A stretch of DNA of 62,235 nt from Caenispirillum salinarum AK4. Lineage in GTDB: Bacteria > Pseudomonadota > Alphaproteobacteria > Rhodospirillales > Rhodospirillaceae. Positions 9,473 through 18,301 of the stretch are shown here, piece after piece. The notes beneath the pieces were generated by a model, which was given only the letters and a program-made list of their open reading frames with translations, made no database searches and had not been told where the DNA came from. The stretch covers positions 1 through 62,235 of the forward strand of contig NZ_ANHY01000026.1 of NCBI RefSeq assembly GCF_000315795.1, given 5' to 3'. The position numbers and the translations under genes are program-made. The first letter of the stretch is position 1, and every line of letters starts with the position of its first letter.

Positions 9473-10603
9473 CTACAACGGGACCGCCCCGTCGCGCGTT
9501 GCGAGCGGCCCGCCCCCGGAAGCCGGTGGCGCCGCCGCGGCGCGACCGTAGAGGAAGCCTTGAAGATAATCCGCGCCGTGGGCCCTTAGCCAGTCCGCTT
9601 CCGCATGAGTCTCCACACCTTCACACACGGTCGCGATGCCGATCTCGCGCGCCATGCGCAGCAGGCCCGCCAGAATGGGCGCCTTGACCGGGTCGTGGTC
9701 GACGCCGCGCACCAGCGCCATGTCCATCTTGACGTAGTCGGGGCGCAACTCGTGCAGGGCGTTCAGCGACGCGTATCCCGCCCCCAGGTCGTCCAGCGCC
9801 ACCTTGAAGCCGGCGGAGCGGTAGACGGTGAGGATTTCCTTCAGGTGGTCCATGCTTTCCACGCTGTCGCCCTCGCCCACCTCGAACACGATGTTTTCCG
9901 GCGGATAGCCCAGCGACTCGATGATCTTGACCGTCGAGCGCAGGCAATGGTGCGGGTCGTAGATGGCCGCCGGGCTGAAGTTGATGAACAGCCGGCCGCG
10001 ATAGCCGCGCTCCACCGCGGTGCGCACGGCCGAGGTGCGGGCGGCCAGGTCGACCGGAAACAGCATGTCGGCGGCACGCGCGGCCATGATGATGCGCCCG
10101 CCGCCGATCAGGCCGTCCGGGCCGGCGTCCTCTCCGTCCAGGGGAAGGCCGCGCGCCAGGGCTTCCACGGCGAAGGGTTCGCCGGTGGCGGCCTCGACGA
10201 TGGGCTGGAAGTGGCTGGTCAGCCGCTCGTCGTCCAGAAGCGCCGACAGCCACCGGGCCTCCCCCCGGTGCGCCAGGCCCTCCAGCGTCGTCACCTCGCC
10301 CAGGGCGGCCAGCCCGGCCTCGCCGCCGTCCGGCACGAACAGCGCGCGCACCGCCGTGCGCTCCACTGGCGTCAGGGCCTTGGACAGCTCCTGGCACAGC
10401 GGCGTCAGCCAGCCGGTCCCGACCGCAACCTCGGCCCGCTTGCCCGCGGCGGCGACCGTGTGGGGCAGGTCGGCTGTGCGAATGGTCTCCAACAGTTTCT
10501 TCGCGACATGCCCCGCCGGCCACCACAGGTGCAGCGTTCCGCCGGTGTCTACGGGCGCTGGCCGGGCGGCGCAGGAGGGACAGGCGATCGGCGCTCGGGT
10601 CAT
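9473..10603 (-). CDS. EAL-domain cyclic-di-GMP phosphodiesterase
   Basis: Hydrolyses cyclic di-GMP to pGpG. The C-terminal EAL domain (about 120-365) keeps the residues needed for catalysis: Glu147 (VEALARG), Asn208 (FINFSP), Glu241 (FEVGEG), Asp271-Asp272 (DDLGAGYASL), Lys292 (YVKMD), Glu328 (CEGVET) and Gln348 (LQGFLYGR), so activity is expected. The N-terminal ~115 residues contain CPSC at 8-11, a possible half metal site, and a segment I cannot assign. No GGDEF domain or membrane segment is present, so it is probably a soluble cytoplasmic enzyme with an N-terminal input module. ATG 10603 follows CGGAGG. Confidence 0.9.
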   Translation of the reverse strand: MTRAPIACPSCAARPAPVDTGGTLHLWWPAGHVAKKLLETIRTADLPHTVAAAGKRAEVAVGTGWLTPLCQELSKALTPVERTAVRALFVPDGGEAGLAALGEVTTLEGLAHRGEARWLSALLDDERLTSHFQPIVEAATGEPFAVEALARGLPLDGEDAGPDGLIGGGRIIMAARAADMLFPVDLAARTSAVRTAVERGYRGRLFINFSPAAIYDPHHCLRSTVKIIESLGYPPENIVFEVGEGDSVESMDHLKEILTVYRSAGFKVALDDLGAGYASLNALHELRPDYVKMDMALVRGVDHDPVKAPILAGLLRMAREIGIATVCEGVETHAEADWLRAHGADYLQGFLYGRAAAAPPASGGGPLATRDGAVPL

Positions 10604-10674
10604 GGGAAAGCCTCCGTTCGGTCAGGGTCTGGGTCTGACGTCTTGCGGTCGATCTTACGGAGGGGTGGTACGAC

Positions 10675-10739
10675 ATCCGATCGGATATGGATCAGGGCGC
10701 CGGCTTTATTCCCTATACGACAAGGCGTTTACCTAAACG
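10675..10739. promoter_or_regulatory. Palindromes in the EAL / SCP2 divergent region
   Basis: Two perfect palindromic elements lie between the divergent EAL and SCP2 genes: ATCCGATCGGAT at 10675-10686 and CGTTTA-CC-TAAACG at 10726-10739. They may be operator sites, but no cognate regulator can be named. Confidence 0.3.
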
Positions 10740-10786
10740 TCATTCGGCTGTAGGCTGGCGGCATCTCCATCATTCGGGAAACGACC

Positions 10787-11086
10787 ATGAGCCTCGAGTC
10801 CATCGAACACCGGCTGACACCGCTTCTGCCCCGCCTGGGGACGGTCAACGCCAAGGTGAAGATCGTCGTCGACAAGACCGACATCATCCACCTGGATGCC
10901 ACGCAGAAGCCTGCCGTCATGACCTTCGCCGACGGTCCGGCCGACTGCACCATCAAGATGTCGCGATCGAACCTGGAAAAGCTCATTGACGGCAAGATGG
11001 ACCCGATGGTGGCCTTCGCCATGGGCCGGTTGAAGGTGGACGGCTCGAAGTCCGTCGCCGCCAAGCTGACCGGCATTTTCGGCTGA
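10787..11086 (+). CDS. SCP2 sterol-binding domain protein
   Basis: A 99-residue single-domain SCP-2 protein, a small lipid-binding fold with a hydrophobic tunnel. The family pattern is clear: a basic first half (VNAKVKIVVDKT), then the adjoining strands around CTIKMSRSNLEKLIDGKMDP and the closing helix MVAFAMGRLKVDGS. In bacteria such proteins are thought to bind acyl or isoprenoid lipids, but the ligand is usually unknown. The DUF6134 gene follows after about 70 bases on the same strand and may be cotranscribed. Confidence 0.88.
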   Translation: MSLESIEHRLTPLLPRLGTVNAKVKIVVDKTDIIHLDATQKPAVMTFADGPADCTIKMSRSNLEKLIDGKMDPMVAFAMGRLKVDGSKSVAAKLTGIFG

Positions 11087-11156
11087 AGCACGCGGCGCGG
11101 AACCGGCGCAGGACAGACGCCGCGCCGCCCTGATCGTCGCAGGGAGGATGATTACG

Positions 11157-11789
11157 ATGACCATGCTGCTTCACCGCACCGCCACCGCCGCGGCGGGCTT
11201 CGCACTCGCGCTGCTCGCCGCCCCGGCGCTGGCGGCCGCACCGGCGCCCATGGAGTTCACCGTGCTGAAGGACGGGAAGCCCATCGGCGAGGAGACCTAC
11301 ACCTTCTCCGAGGCGCCGAACGGCGCGCTGACGGTGGAGGTGGAGACGCGCACCGACGTCCAGGTGCTGTTCCTCAAGTTCCACTACCGCCACCAGCGCA
11401 CCGAGGTCTGGGAAGACGGCGTGCTGACGCGCATGACCGCCAAGACCGACGACGACGGCGAGCCTCACAAGATCGCGCTCGCCCGCGAGGACGGCGGCTA
11501 CCGCGTGGAAGCCGACGGCGCAATCCGGCGCGAGGCGCCCGACGTGCTGCCGCTGACGCTGTGGACGCCCAAGGTTCTGGAACACGACCGGGTGCTGTCC
11601 ATCATCGACGCCGAACCCTATGCCGTGGAGGTCGAGGAAGCGGGCACCGAAACCCTCGACGGCGAGGAAGCCGTGAAGTACGAGATGTCCGGCGACATCG
11701 ACCGCGACCTCTGGTATTCGCCGGACGGACAGCTTCTGAAGGTCCAGTTCACCCGCTCGGGCTACAACATCGAATACGTCCGCCGGTAG
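11157..11789 (+). CDS. Exported DUF6134 family protein
   Basis: A 210-residue secreted protein. A Sec signal peptide is evident (hydrophobic AAGFALALLAAPALA, cleavage after AAA near residue 25). The mature part begins with a lipocalin-like beta pattern (FTVLKDGKPIGEETYTF) that I recognise as DUF6134; function unknown. ATG 11157 is preferred because GGAGG at 11142-11146 is too close to the in-frame ATG at 11148. It follows the SCP2 gene, suggesting a link to envelope lipids, but that is only context. Confidence 0.78.
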   Translation: MTMLLHRTATAAAGFALALLAAPALAAAPAPMEFTVLKDGKPIGEETYTFSEAPNGALTVEVETRTDVQVLFLKFHYRHQRTEVWEDGVLTRMTAKTDDDGEPHKIALAREDGGYRVEADGAIRREAPDVLPLTLWTPKVLEHDRVLSIIDAEPYAVEVEEAGTETLDGEEAVKYEMSGDIDRDLWYSPDGQLLKVQFTRSGYNIEYVRR

Positions 11790-11867
11790 AGGGTGGGACC
11801 GACCGCTTTGCGCTCACGCGGGCGCCGGGCTATGCTCGGTGCCCGCGACGTTTTTCGGAGGCATCCC

Positions 11868-12638
11868 ATGGAGTTGGCATACACCGAGTACGGCGAGGCC
11901 GGGGCGCCGCCGATGGTGATCGCGCACGGCCTGTACGGCCAGCGCAAGAACTGGACGACCATCGCCAAGGGACTTGCCGACGACCTGCACGTCTTTACCG
12001 TCGACCTGCGGAACCACGGCGACAGCCCGTGGGACGCCAGCATGGACTATCGCGACATGGCCGCCGACCTGCGCGAATTCATGGCGGCGCGCGGAATCTT
12101 GGGCGAGGCGATCCTGGTGGGGCACAGCATGGGCGGCAAGGCGGCCATGACGCTGGCGCTCACCGATTCCGACGCCATCGCGGGCCTGGTCTCGGCCGAC
12201 ATGCCGCCGGCGCGGCTGAAAGCCGACACGGTGCGCTACGCCGCCATCATGAAGGCCGTCGACCTGGATGCCTGCGAACGGCGCGGCGACGTGGACAAGG
12301 CACTGGCCGCCGACGTGCCCGAGCAGATGGTGCGCCTGTTCCTGCTGCAAAGCCTGGAAAGCACGAAGAACGGCTTCCGCTGGAAGCTCAACCTGGACGC
12401 CATCACCGAACAGTGGGACCGGATCGCGGACTTCCCCGTGACCGACCGGACGTACGACGGGCCGGCGCTGTTCCTCTCGGGCGGCGCGTCGCCCTATGTC
12501 CAGCCCGAGCACGAGGACATCATCGCCCGCATGTTCCCCAACGCCCTTGAAAAGCGCGTGCCCGGCGCGGGCCACTGGCTGCACGCGGAAAAGCCCGACG
12601 ACGTGGTGCAGGCCCTGCTGGAGTTCGCGGGCGTGTAG
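11868..12638 (+). CDS. Alpha/beta hydrolase, YbfF-like esterase
   Basis: Alpha/beta-fold esterase of 256 aa resembling YbfF. The oxyanion-side motif HGLYGQRKNWTTIA comes first, then the nucleophile elbow GHSMGG with Ser87, an acidic residue near ASPYVQPEHED and the catalytic His at about 236 (GAGHWLHAEKP). No signal peptide, so it is cytoplasmic. ATG 11868 has GGAGG at 11857-11861. Physiological substrates of YbfF-type enzymes (acyl-CoA or malonyl esters in vitro) are not settled. Confidence 0.88.
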   Translation: MELAYTEYGEAGAPPMVIAHGLYGQRKNWTTIAKGLADDLHVFTVDLRNHGDSPWDASMDYRDMAADLREFMAARGILGEAILVGHSMGGKAAMTLALTDSDAIAGLVSADMPPARLKADTVRYAAIMKAVDLDACERRGDVDKALAADVPEQMVRLFLLQSLESTKNGFRWKLNLDAITEQWDRIADFPVTDRTYDGPALFLSGGASPYVQPEHEDIIARMFPNALEKRVPGAGHWLHAEKPDDVVQALLEFAGV

Positions 12639-12656
12639 CGGATTGCGGGGCGGCTC

Positions 12657-12778
12657 GCGGCAGGATGGTTAGCACCGTATGTGGACTCCTGCTTTCGAGC
12701 GTGTGAAGAAATCGGTGGACGGTCCCCGGTCGGAGCGCGGCAGGATGATTGGGAGCAAAGGTGGATTCCTGCTTTCGC
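12657..12778. repeat. Imperfect direct repeat pair, about 41 bases
   Basis: Bases 12657-12697 and 12738-12778 are similar: both begin GCGGCAGGATG, contain a G-T-G-G-A core and end TCCTGCTTTCG. The second copy continues into a complete palindrome; the first is degenerate after TTTCG. Confidence 0.6.
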
Positions 12779-12853
12779 AGGAATGACGGCTTATTTTTTG
12801 TTTTCACAACAATACGTTAAGAACTCCGTCGCCCCTGCGAAAGCAGGGGCCCA
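12760..12853. repeat. Inverted pair of REP-like palindromic units
   Basis: Unit one has the stem TTCCTGC-TTTC-GCAGGAA at 12766-12783 and unit two GCCCCTGC-GAAA-GCAGGGGC at 12831-12850. Their flanks (GTGGA and GACGG, reversed in the second) show that they are one repeat family in head-to-head orientation. The CCTGCTTTCGCAGG core is a widespread interspersed palindrome in proteobacterial genomes. Confidence 0.7.
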
Positions 12854-12960
12854 CCGACGCGGTTAGCCGCCCTTGCGACACCTCTAATGGCAGCCGGCCG
12901 ATTTCTTGACACTGTCGAAAGCACGGGCCCACGCACTCCGCCAGCCACCCCTGCACCCAC

Positions 12961-12999
12961 AAAAAACGCCGGGCACCCCCTCGGGCACCCGGCGCTTTT
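12961..12999. terminator. Bidirectional rho-independent terminator
   Basis: CGCCGGG at 12967-12973 pairs with CCCGGCG at 12988-12994. Six A precede the left arm and CTTTTC follows the right arm, so the hairpin has a T tract in either direction, best on the minus strand where it would end the two mini-genes at 13023-13376. Confidence 0.75.
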
Positions 13000-13022
13000 C
13001 GCTCAGGGCGGCGCGCGCCGCC

Positions 13023-13172
13023 CTATTTGCGGTCCTTGTCCTTCCCCTCGGGCTCGCCAGGGGTGAAGGACGGCGGGTCTGAGGCGGGGAAGGTTTCCTC
13101 CACGGCCTCGTCTACCTTTTCATCCTTGTCCTGCGGGGTCTTGTCCTCGGGCTTCTTCGGATCGCCGGTCAT
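13023..13172 (-). CDS. FPASDPPS-motif mini-protein, 49 aa
   Basis: A very short gene that is nevertheless well supported: ATG 13172 has a canonical AAGGAG six to seven bases upstream, and a terminator follows the TAG. The product is hydrophilic, rich in Lys, Asp, Glu and Pro, and has no membrane segment. Its core is EETFPASDPPS, which occurs again in the next gene upstream. I know this FPASDPPS-type motif from small uncharacterised alphaproteobacterial proteins; its role is unknown. It sits 30 bases after the paralogue and is probably cotranscribed. Confidence 0.72.
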   Translation of the reverse strand: MTGDPKKPEDKTPQDKDEKVDEAVEETFPASDPPSFTPGEPEGKDKDRK

Positions 13173-13202
13173 CTGGGTCTCCTTGGTTCCGGTCCGGGAC
13201 GG

Positions 13203-13376
13203 TCATTTCGTATGGTCGGGCGCACCGCTGTCCTGCGGCGTCCACGACGGCGGATCGCTCGCCGGGAAGGTCTCGTCACCGGCCTCGTCCACCGGGTCGG
13301 TCGGGGGCGGCGGAGGGGGTGCCGGCGCCTTGGCCGGGGCCGGCGTGTCCTCGCCCTTGTTGGGGTCTGCGATCAT
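13203..13376 (-). CDS. FPASDPPS-motif mini-protein, 57 aa, paralogue
   Basis: A 57-residue hydrophilic product starting at ATG 13376, with GGGAG upstream. A low-complexity Ala/Pro/Lys part (residues 10-26, including a run of six prolines) is followed by DEAGDETFPASDPPSWTPQ, matching the core of the downstream mini-protein. The two genes look like a tandem duplication that kept only the motif and an acidic lead-in. The protein is probably disordered apart from this motif, which may be a binding peptide for a partner not identified here. Confidence 0.7.
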   Translation of the reverse strand: MIADPNKGEDTPAPAKAPAPPPPPPTDPVDEAGDETFPASDPPSWTPQDSGAPDHTK

Positions 13377-13472
13377 GGCTGGGCGCTCCCATTCTGAAGG
13401 GCGTTAACATTCTGAAAGACCTACGCCCGGTGACGGGTTCCGGTTCGGAAAGAAGGCGGGGACGGTCCCGCG

Positions 13473-15536
13473 TCACCGCCCCTCGCGCCACCAGGCCAGC
13501 ACCACGCCCCCCAGGATCAGCAGGATCGCCGCCCACAGCGGCAGCAGCGGAATCTGCCGCACGCCGGCGACCACGTAATCGCCATTGGCGCGCATCCCCA
13601 TCCAGCCCGAACCGGCCATGGCGGCGTCGGGGGAAACGCGGCGTATCTCCGGCAGGCCGTCCTCGGCCAGCCACCATAGGCCGCCGCCGGAGGCCTCCAC
13701 CACCGGGCGCAGCTTTGCGTCCGTCGCCACCACGGCCGAGGTCTCCAGCGGATTGGCGGCGCCGGCGGCGGCGATGGCCTGCATCTCGCCGTCGCCGATG
13801 CGGTAGACGCCTGGCTCGTCCACCGGCAGCGTCGCGGTGGAGCGCCCGCCCGGCGCCTCGGACAGCGGCACGGTTTCCTCGCGGCCCGAGGGCGTGGTGA
13901 CGGTCACCGTTTCCGGCGCCGGGTCCAGGGAGCGACGCTCGATCTGCAACTGCCCGCCCGAGACCTCGGCGCGCAGGGCCTCCTCTTCCAGGTCCGGTTC
14001 CTTCATCAGCCAGTGGGCCAGGCGCCGCACCAGTTCCGCCTGGGGCCCGCCGCCGCGCCAGCCCTTTTCCCACAGCCACAGCGTATCCGACAGCAGGAGC
14101 GCGACGCGCCCTTCGTCCACCCGGTCGAGCAGCAGCAGAGGCTCGCGCTCCGCGCCCGTCATGACGCTGGTGGCGTCGGGCTTGGGGCGGGCCTGGATGT
14201 GGCGGATCCAGGGGCCCAGCGGCGGCGCTCCCGCCTCGGGCACGATCGCGTCGGTCACCGGATGGCGCAGGCCGACGCCGGCGACGCGCGGGCGAAAGGC
14301 TTCCGGCAACACCTCGCCCGACGGCGCGGCGGGCAGGATGTCGGCCAGCGGGCTGTCGTACAGGCTGAAGGGCTGGGCGAACTCGGGTCCCACCGCCAGC
14401 AGCAGCGCGCCGCCCTGGCGCACGTAGTTGGCCACGTTCGCCATGTAGGGGTTGGGCACCAGGCCGGATCGCATGTAGCGGTCGAAGACGATCAGGTCGA
14501 AGTCGTACAGCCGTTCCTCGAACAGCTCCTGGATGGGAAAGGCGATGAGCGCCAGCTCGCGCAGGGGCGTCAGGTCGTCCTTGGACGGCGGGCGCAGGAT
14601 GGTGAAGTGCACCAGATCGACGTTGGGGTCGGACTTCAGCAGGTTGCGCCAGGCGCGCTCGCCCATGTGGGGCTTGCCGGAAATCAGCAGCACGCGCAGG
14701 CGGTCGCGCACGCCGTTGATCGCCAGCGCCGCCTGGTTGTTGAGCGGCGACAGGTCCTCTTCCCCGCCCGGGGTCTCCAGCGCGACGACCGTCTGGCCGG
14801 CGTGGGAGATGTCGACGGGCACCCGCACGGCGCTGCCCACCGGCACCTGCATGGTGCGGGTTTCGCCGTCGTTGACGGTGATGGTCAGCGGCACGCGGGT
14901 GCCGTCGGCCAGGCTTTCATCCTCCACCCGCACCGTCAGGCTGACGGGCTTGCCGACCAGGCCGAAGTCGGGCGCGCTCTGCACCAGCAGGCGACGATCG
15001 CCTTGGTCAGGCTCGCCGGTCAGCAGGGCATGGACGGGATACCCCGGCCCGCCCTCGGCCGGGTCCTCGGGCGCGTCGTGGACCTGGCCGTCGGTCACCA
15101 GCACCGCCCCGGCCACCCGCCCGCGCGGCACGTCGGACACGGCGCGTTCCAGCACCTCGAACAGGCGGGTCCCGGAATCGAGCGTCGAGGTCACCCGCTC
15201 CACCCGCACGTCCAGGCTGTCGTCGGCCGAGAGCTGTTCGGTCAGCTTTTCCACCGCCAGCGCGGTCTGGCTCTGGCGCTCGCCGACGCGCTGCGACAGG
15301 CTTTCGTCGACCACGATGACGGCCACGTCCTCCAGCGGGCGACGGTCCTCCTGCACCACCTGGGGGTTGGCGACGGCGATAAGCAGGGCGGCGACCGGAA
15401 TGGCGCGCACAAGCGTCCCCCGCGCCCGGCGAAACAGCCCCCAGCCGAACAGCAGCAGCGCCACCACCGCCAGGGCGATGAGGGCGGGCCAGGGGATGAC
15501 CGGCGCGAAGACCAGGTCTGTAACGGCCTCGATCAT
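13473..15536 (-). CDS. Membrane protein with VWA-like and GATase1-like domains
   Basis: A 687-residue membrane protein, last gene of the MoxR-DUF58-DUF4159 operon. Two N-terminal TM helices (residues ~13-55) precede a VWA-like region keeping a DxSxS metal site (VVDESLS) and VTDGQVHD. A beta-rich part follows, then a class I glutamine-amidotransferase-like fold (FDLIVFDRYM, YVRQGGALLLAVGPEF) without an evident catalytic cysteine. A C-terminal helix (LPLWAAILLILGGVVLAWW) anchors it again. ATG 15536 overlaps the DUF4159 stop by four bases, indicating translational coupling. Proteins of this architecture occur with MoxR ATPases, which are thought to act as chaperones for VWA proteins at the membrane; the client is unknown. 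Confidence 0.8.
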   Translation of the reverse strand: MIEAVTDLVFAPVIPWPALIALAVVALLLFGWGLFRRARGTLVRAIPVAALLIAVANPQVVQEDRRPLEDVAVIVVDESLSQRVGERQSQTALAVEKLTEQLSADDSLDVRVERVTSTLDSGTRLFEVLERAVSDVPRGRVAGAVLVTDGQVHDAPEDPAEGGPGYPVHALLTGEPDQGDRRLLVQSAPDFGLVGKPVSLTVRVEDESLADGTRVPLTITVNDGETRTMQVPVGSAVRVPVDISHAGQTVVALETPGGEEDLSPLNNQAALAINGVRDRLRVLLISGKPHMGERAWRNLLKSDPNVDLVHFTILRPPSKDDLTPLRELALIAFPIQELFEERLYDFDLIVFDRYMRSGLVPNPYMANVANYVRQGGALLLAVGPEFAQPFSLYDSPLADILPAAPSGEVLPEAFRPRVAGVGLRHPVTDAIVPEAGAPPLGPWIRHIQARPKPDATSVMTGAEREPLLLLDRVDEGRVALLLSDTLWLWEKGWRGGGPQAELVRRLAHWLMKEPDLEEEALRAEVSGGQLQIERRSLDPAPETVTVTTPSGREETVPLSEAPGGRSTATLPVDEPGVYRIGDGEMQAIAAAGAANPLETSAVVATDAKLRPVVEASGGGLWWLAEDGLPEIRRVSPDAAMAGSGWMGMRANGDYVVAGVRQIPLLPLWAAILLILGGVVLAWWREGR

Positions 15537-18298
15537 TGCGTCAGGCGCTCCATGATGGCGGGCAGGTGGACCTGATCGGCCTTGTAGTTGCCGGTCAGGG
15601 CGTACATGACCAGGTTCACGCCGAAGCGATAGGCGACCTCGCGCTGGCGCTCGCCGCCCGGCACCACGGGCGCCAGATAGGCTCCCTGGGGCGAACGCGC
15701 CCAGGCCGCCGCCCAGTCGCCGTTGCCGATGATGACCGACGACACGCCGTCATTGCCGCCGCCGGGCGGCTCCACCCACAGGGTCACGTCGGCATACCGG
15801 CCCGGCGTCTCCGACAGCAGGTAGAAGCTGCGGGTGACGACGTGATCCTCGGGCAGGCGCACCAGCGGCGGAATGTCGAACTGCGCGAGCGTCGCCTGCA
15901 CGTCCTGCGGCGGGGTTTCGCGCGTGTCGAACAGGATCATGCCGCCATGGCGCAGGTAGTCGTTGACCTTGGCGCGGGCCGAGACGGACAGCCGCATGCC
16001 GCCCTCGGTCACCGGCCAATAGATCATGGGAAAGAACAGAAGCCGGTCGGTTTCCGGGTCCACCGCCATGGGCTCGGCCAGTTCCGCCGACGATCGCGCG
16101 GCCAGCACGCGCGTCAGGCCGCGCATGCCGGCTTCCGTCATGTCGTCGACGGTGGAATCGCCCGTGCGCACCCACGCCAGCCGCGTGTCCAGAACCGCCT
16201 CCAGTGCCCGGTCCGAGGCCGGATCGGCGGGCGGCGCGTCCTCCTGCGCGCGGACCGGGCCGGGACCGAGCGCCAGCAGCGCCGACAAGCCGGCGGCGAG
16301 CATCACCGCCGCCGCGCCGGCACCGCCTTTAGGCGCCGGGATGCGTCGCGGCGGCCGCGGCGACAGGCCGCGCAGGGCATAGCTCACCACCCAGTCGACC
16401 AGCGCCAGGATCAACGCCGCCAGCAGCAGCCACGGACGCAACTCCACCTCGCGCCCGATATCGGCCACCGTCGCGCGCTCCACTCCGCGCGGCAGGCCGG
16501 ACAGGGCTTCCAGCGGCGGCACGTGGTCGACCAGGTTCACCGCCCGGCGGTTCTGCGGCGTGCCGTAGTAACCGGGCGGATGCGCCGGCCCCAGCTCCAG
16601 GGCCGCCAGCCCGGCGGGCGTCACGGCGCGCGCCGTACCCGGCGGTTCACTCAGCCGGCCGAAGGCGTCCAGCAGCGACAGCGGCGGCAGCGGCCGCCCG
16701 GCATCGTCGCCGGCTTCCGCCCCCGCCACGCCGGGCGACAGCGACAGCAGCCGCTCCATCATGGCGGGGAACAGGCCAGACAGCGGCAGCGACGACCATT
16801 CCGCATTGGCGGTGGTGTGGAACAGCACGACCCAGCCCTGCCCCAGCGGCTCGGCGGTGACCAGCGGCGTGCCGTCGGTCAACCGCGCCCATGTCTTGTC
16901 GGGCAGCGAGGGGCTAGGCTCCGCCAGCACCTGGGCAGAGACGGAAACGTCGTCGGGCACCCTGAGGCCGGCGAAGGGGCTGTCGTCGGGGAACGGCGCG
17001 AGCGTCACCGGGTCCGACCACGTCAGCGTGCCGCCGAACTGCCGGCCGCCGCCGCGCAGGCGCACGGGCAGAAGCGGGTCGGTGACCACGTTCTGCTCCA
17101 GCCTGGGCCCGGCGAAGCGCACCAACACGCCGCCGGCCTCCACCCATTCCGACAGCCGCCGCGCCTGGGCGCCCTGCACCGGGCCACTGTCGGCGATGGC
17201 GAGCATGGCGAGCGGCCGGTCGAGGAGGGCTTCCACGGTGCCCTGCCGGGTCTCGGCCACGCGATCCAGCGCGCGCTCCAGATAGTAGATGTCGCCCAGC
17301 AGCGGCAGATCGGCCCCCATGGGCGAGCCCGAGGCCAGCCCCACCGGCCGCCGACGCCAGGTGTCGTCGAGCAACACCACGGCGCCGGCGCTGGCGACAC
17401 CCTCCAGATCGACGCGCCCGATGGCGTTGAGCAGGTCCGCCGGCACGTCCGCCCTGGCGCTGGCCGTGGTTTCGCCGGGCGCGAAGGTCAGCTCCGCCCG
17501 CGCCACGCCGCGCCCCTGCGCGTCCAGCACGCGGGCGGCGACGGTGCGTTCCGGCGCATCGTCCCCGGCGGCACGTCGGGCGGTCAGCAGCAGGCCGTCG
17601 CCCTCGCGCTCCGGCCGATCCAGCAGCATGGTGCCGCTCCCGCCCGTCAGCACGGTCAGCGATCCCAGCCGCTGAAGCGTCTCCGCCAGGGCGGCCGATT
17701 TTTCCGTCTCCAGCCCGTCGGACAGCCACACGACTGCGGCGCTGCCCTCGAACGACAGACCCCGCACCACCTCGCGCGCCCGTTCGTGGTCCACCGGCCA
17801 GGGATTGGGCGTGAGGCTCTGCAGGGCGGGCCGCAGTTCCGCCGCGGCTCCCAGGTTGCCGGCCGTCATGGGGTCGCCGTCGGGCGGCGGCGCGGTGGTC
17901 AGGAGCTGCACCGGCCGGCCTTCGCGGTCGGCGCGGGACACCAGGTCCAGTGCCGCCTGACGCCGCGCCGGCCAGTCGGCGGCCGAGGCCCAGCCGTCAT
18001 CCACCACCAGAAGCAGCGGCCCGCCGCCGTCCGCCCCGGCCACGGGGTTGAGCAGCGGCCGCGCCAGGCCGACGATCACCAGCACCACGATCAGCAGGCG
18101 CAGCAGGATCAGCCACCAGGGCGTGCGGGCGGTCACGTCCTCGCGCGCCTGCAGGCCCAGCAGCAGACGCAGCGCCGGGAAGGTCATGCGGCGCGGCGCC
18201 GGGGGCGTGACGCGCAACAGGAACCACAGGGCCGGCAGCAGGATCAGCGCGGCCAGCACCCAGGGCGCGGCAAAGGCGATCGGGCCGAGTGTCCACAT
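15533..18298 (-). CDS. BatA N-terminal / DUF4159 membrane protein
   Basis: A 921-residue protein. The N-terminus is BatA-like: two TM helices (AAPWVLAALILLPALWFLL and LLRLLIVVLVIVGLARPL) around an RRMTFPAL cytoplasmic loop. A long VWA-like/GATase-like periplasmic section follows, another TM pair (~residues 630-700) and a C-terminal DUF4159 domain starting near ARLAWV-type sequence (TRLAWVRTGDSTVDDMTEAG) and containing LLFFPMIYWP and HGGMILFDTRE. It sits between the DUF58 gene (3-base gap) and the VWA/GATase gene (4-base overlap). DUF4159 proteins are uncharacterised; the operon suggests a MoxR-assisted envelope complex. Confidence 0.86.
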   Translation of the reverse strand: MWTLGPIAFAAPWVLAALILLPALWFLLRVTPPAPRRMTFPALRLLLGLQAREDVTARTPWWLILLRLLIVVLVIVGLARPLLNPVAGADGGGPLLLVVDDGWASAADWPARRQAALDLVSRADREGRPVQLLTTAPPPDGDPMTAGNLGAAAELRPALQSLTPNPWPVDHERAREVVRGLSFEGSAAVVWLSDGLETEKSAALAETLQRLGSLTVLTGGSGTMLLDRPEREGDGLLLTARRAAGDDAPERTVAARVLDAQGRGVARAELTFAPGETTASARADVPADLLNAIGRVDLEGVASAGAVVLLDDTWRRRPVGLASGSPMGADLPLLGDIYYLERALDRVAETRQGTVEALLDRPLAMLAIADSGPVQGAQARRLSEWVEAGGVLVRFAGPRLEQNVVTDPLLPVRLRGGGRQFGGTLTWSDPVTLAPFPDDSPFAGLRVPDDVSVSAQVLAEPSPSLPDKTWARLTDGTPLVTAEPLGQGWVVLFHTTANAEWSSLPLSGLFPAMMERLLSLSPGVAGAEAGDDAGRPLPPLSLLDAFGRLSEPPGTARAVTPAGLAALELGPAHPPGYYGTPQNRRAVNLVDHVPPLEALSGLPRGVERATVADIGREVELRPWLLLAALILALVDWVVSYALRGLSPRPPRRIPAPKGGAGAAAVMLAAGLSALLALGPGPVRAQEDAPPADPASDRALEAVLDTRLAWVRTGDSTVDDMTEAGMRGLTRVLAARSSAELAEPMAVDPETDRLLFFPMIYWPVTEGGMRLSVSARAKVNDYLRHGGMILFDTRETPPQDVQATLAQFDIPPLVRLPEDHVVTRSFYLLSETPGRYADVTLWVEPPGGGNDGVSSVIIGNGDWAAAWARSPQGAYLAPVVPGGERQREVAYRFGVNLVMYALTGNYKADQVHLPAIMERLTQ

Positions 18299-18301
18299 GC
18301 T

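Larger units (their letters stand above)
12639..13022. other. Repeat-rich intergenic region
   Basis: This 384-base gap contains no gene that I can support. It holds an imperfect 41-base direct repeat, two palindromic repeat units in opposite orientation and a strong hairpin terminator at its right end; these are listed separately. The central part (12790-12830) is A/T-rich compared with its surroundings. Confidence 0.7.
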
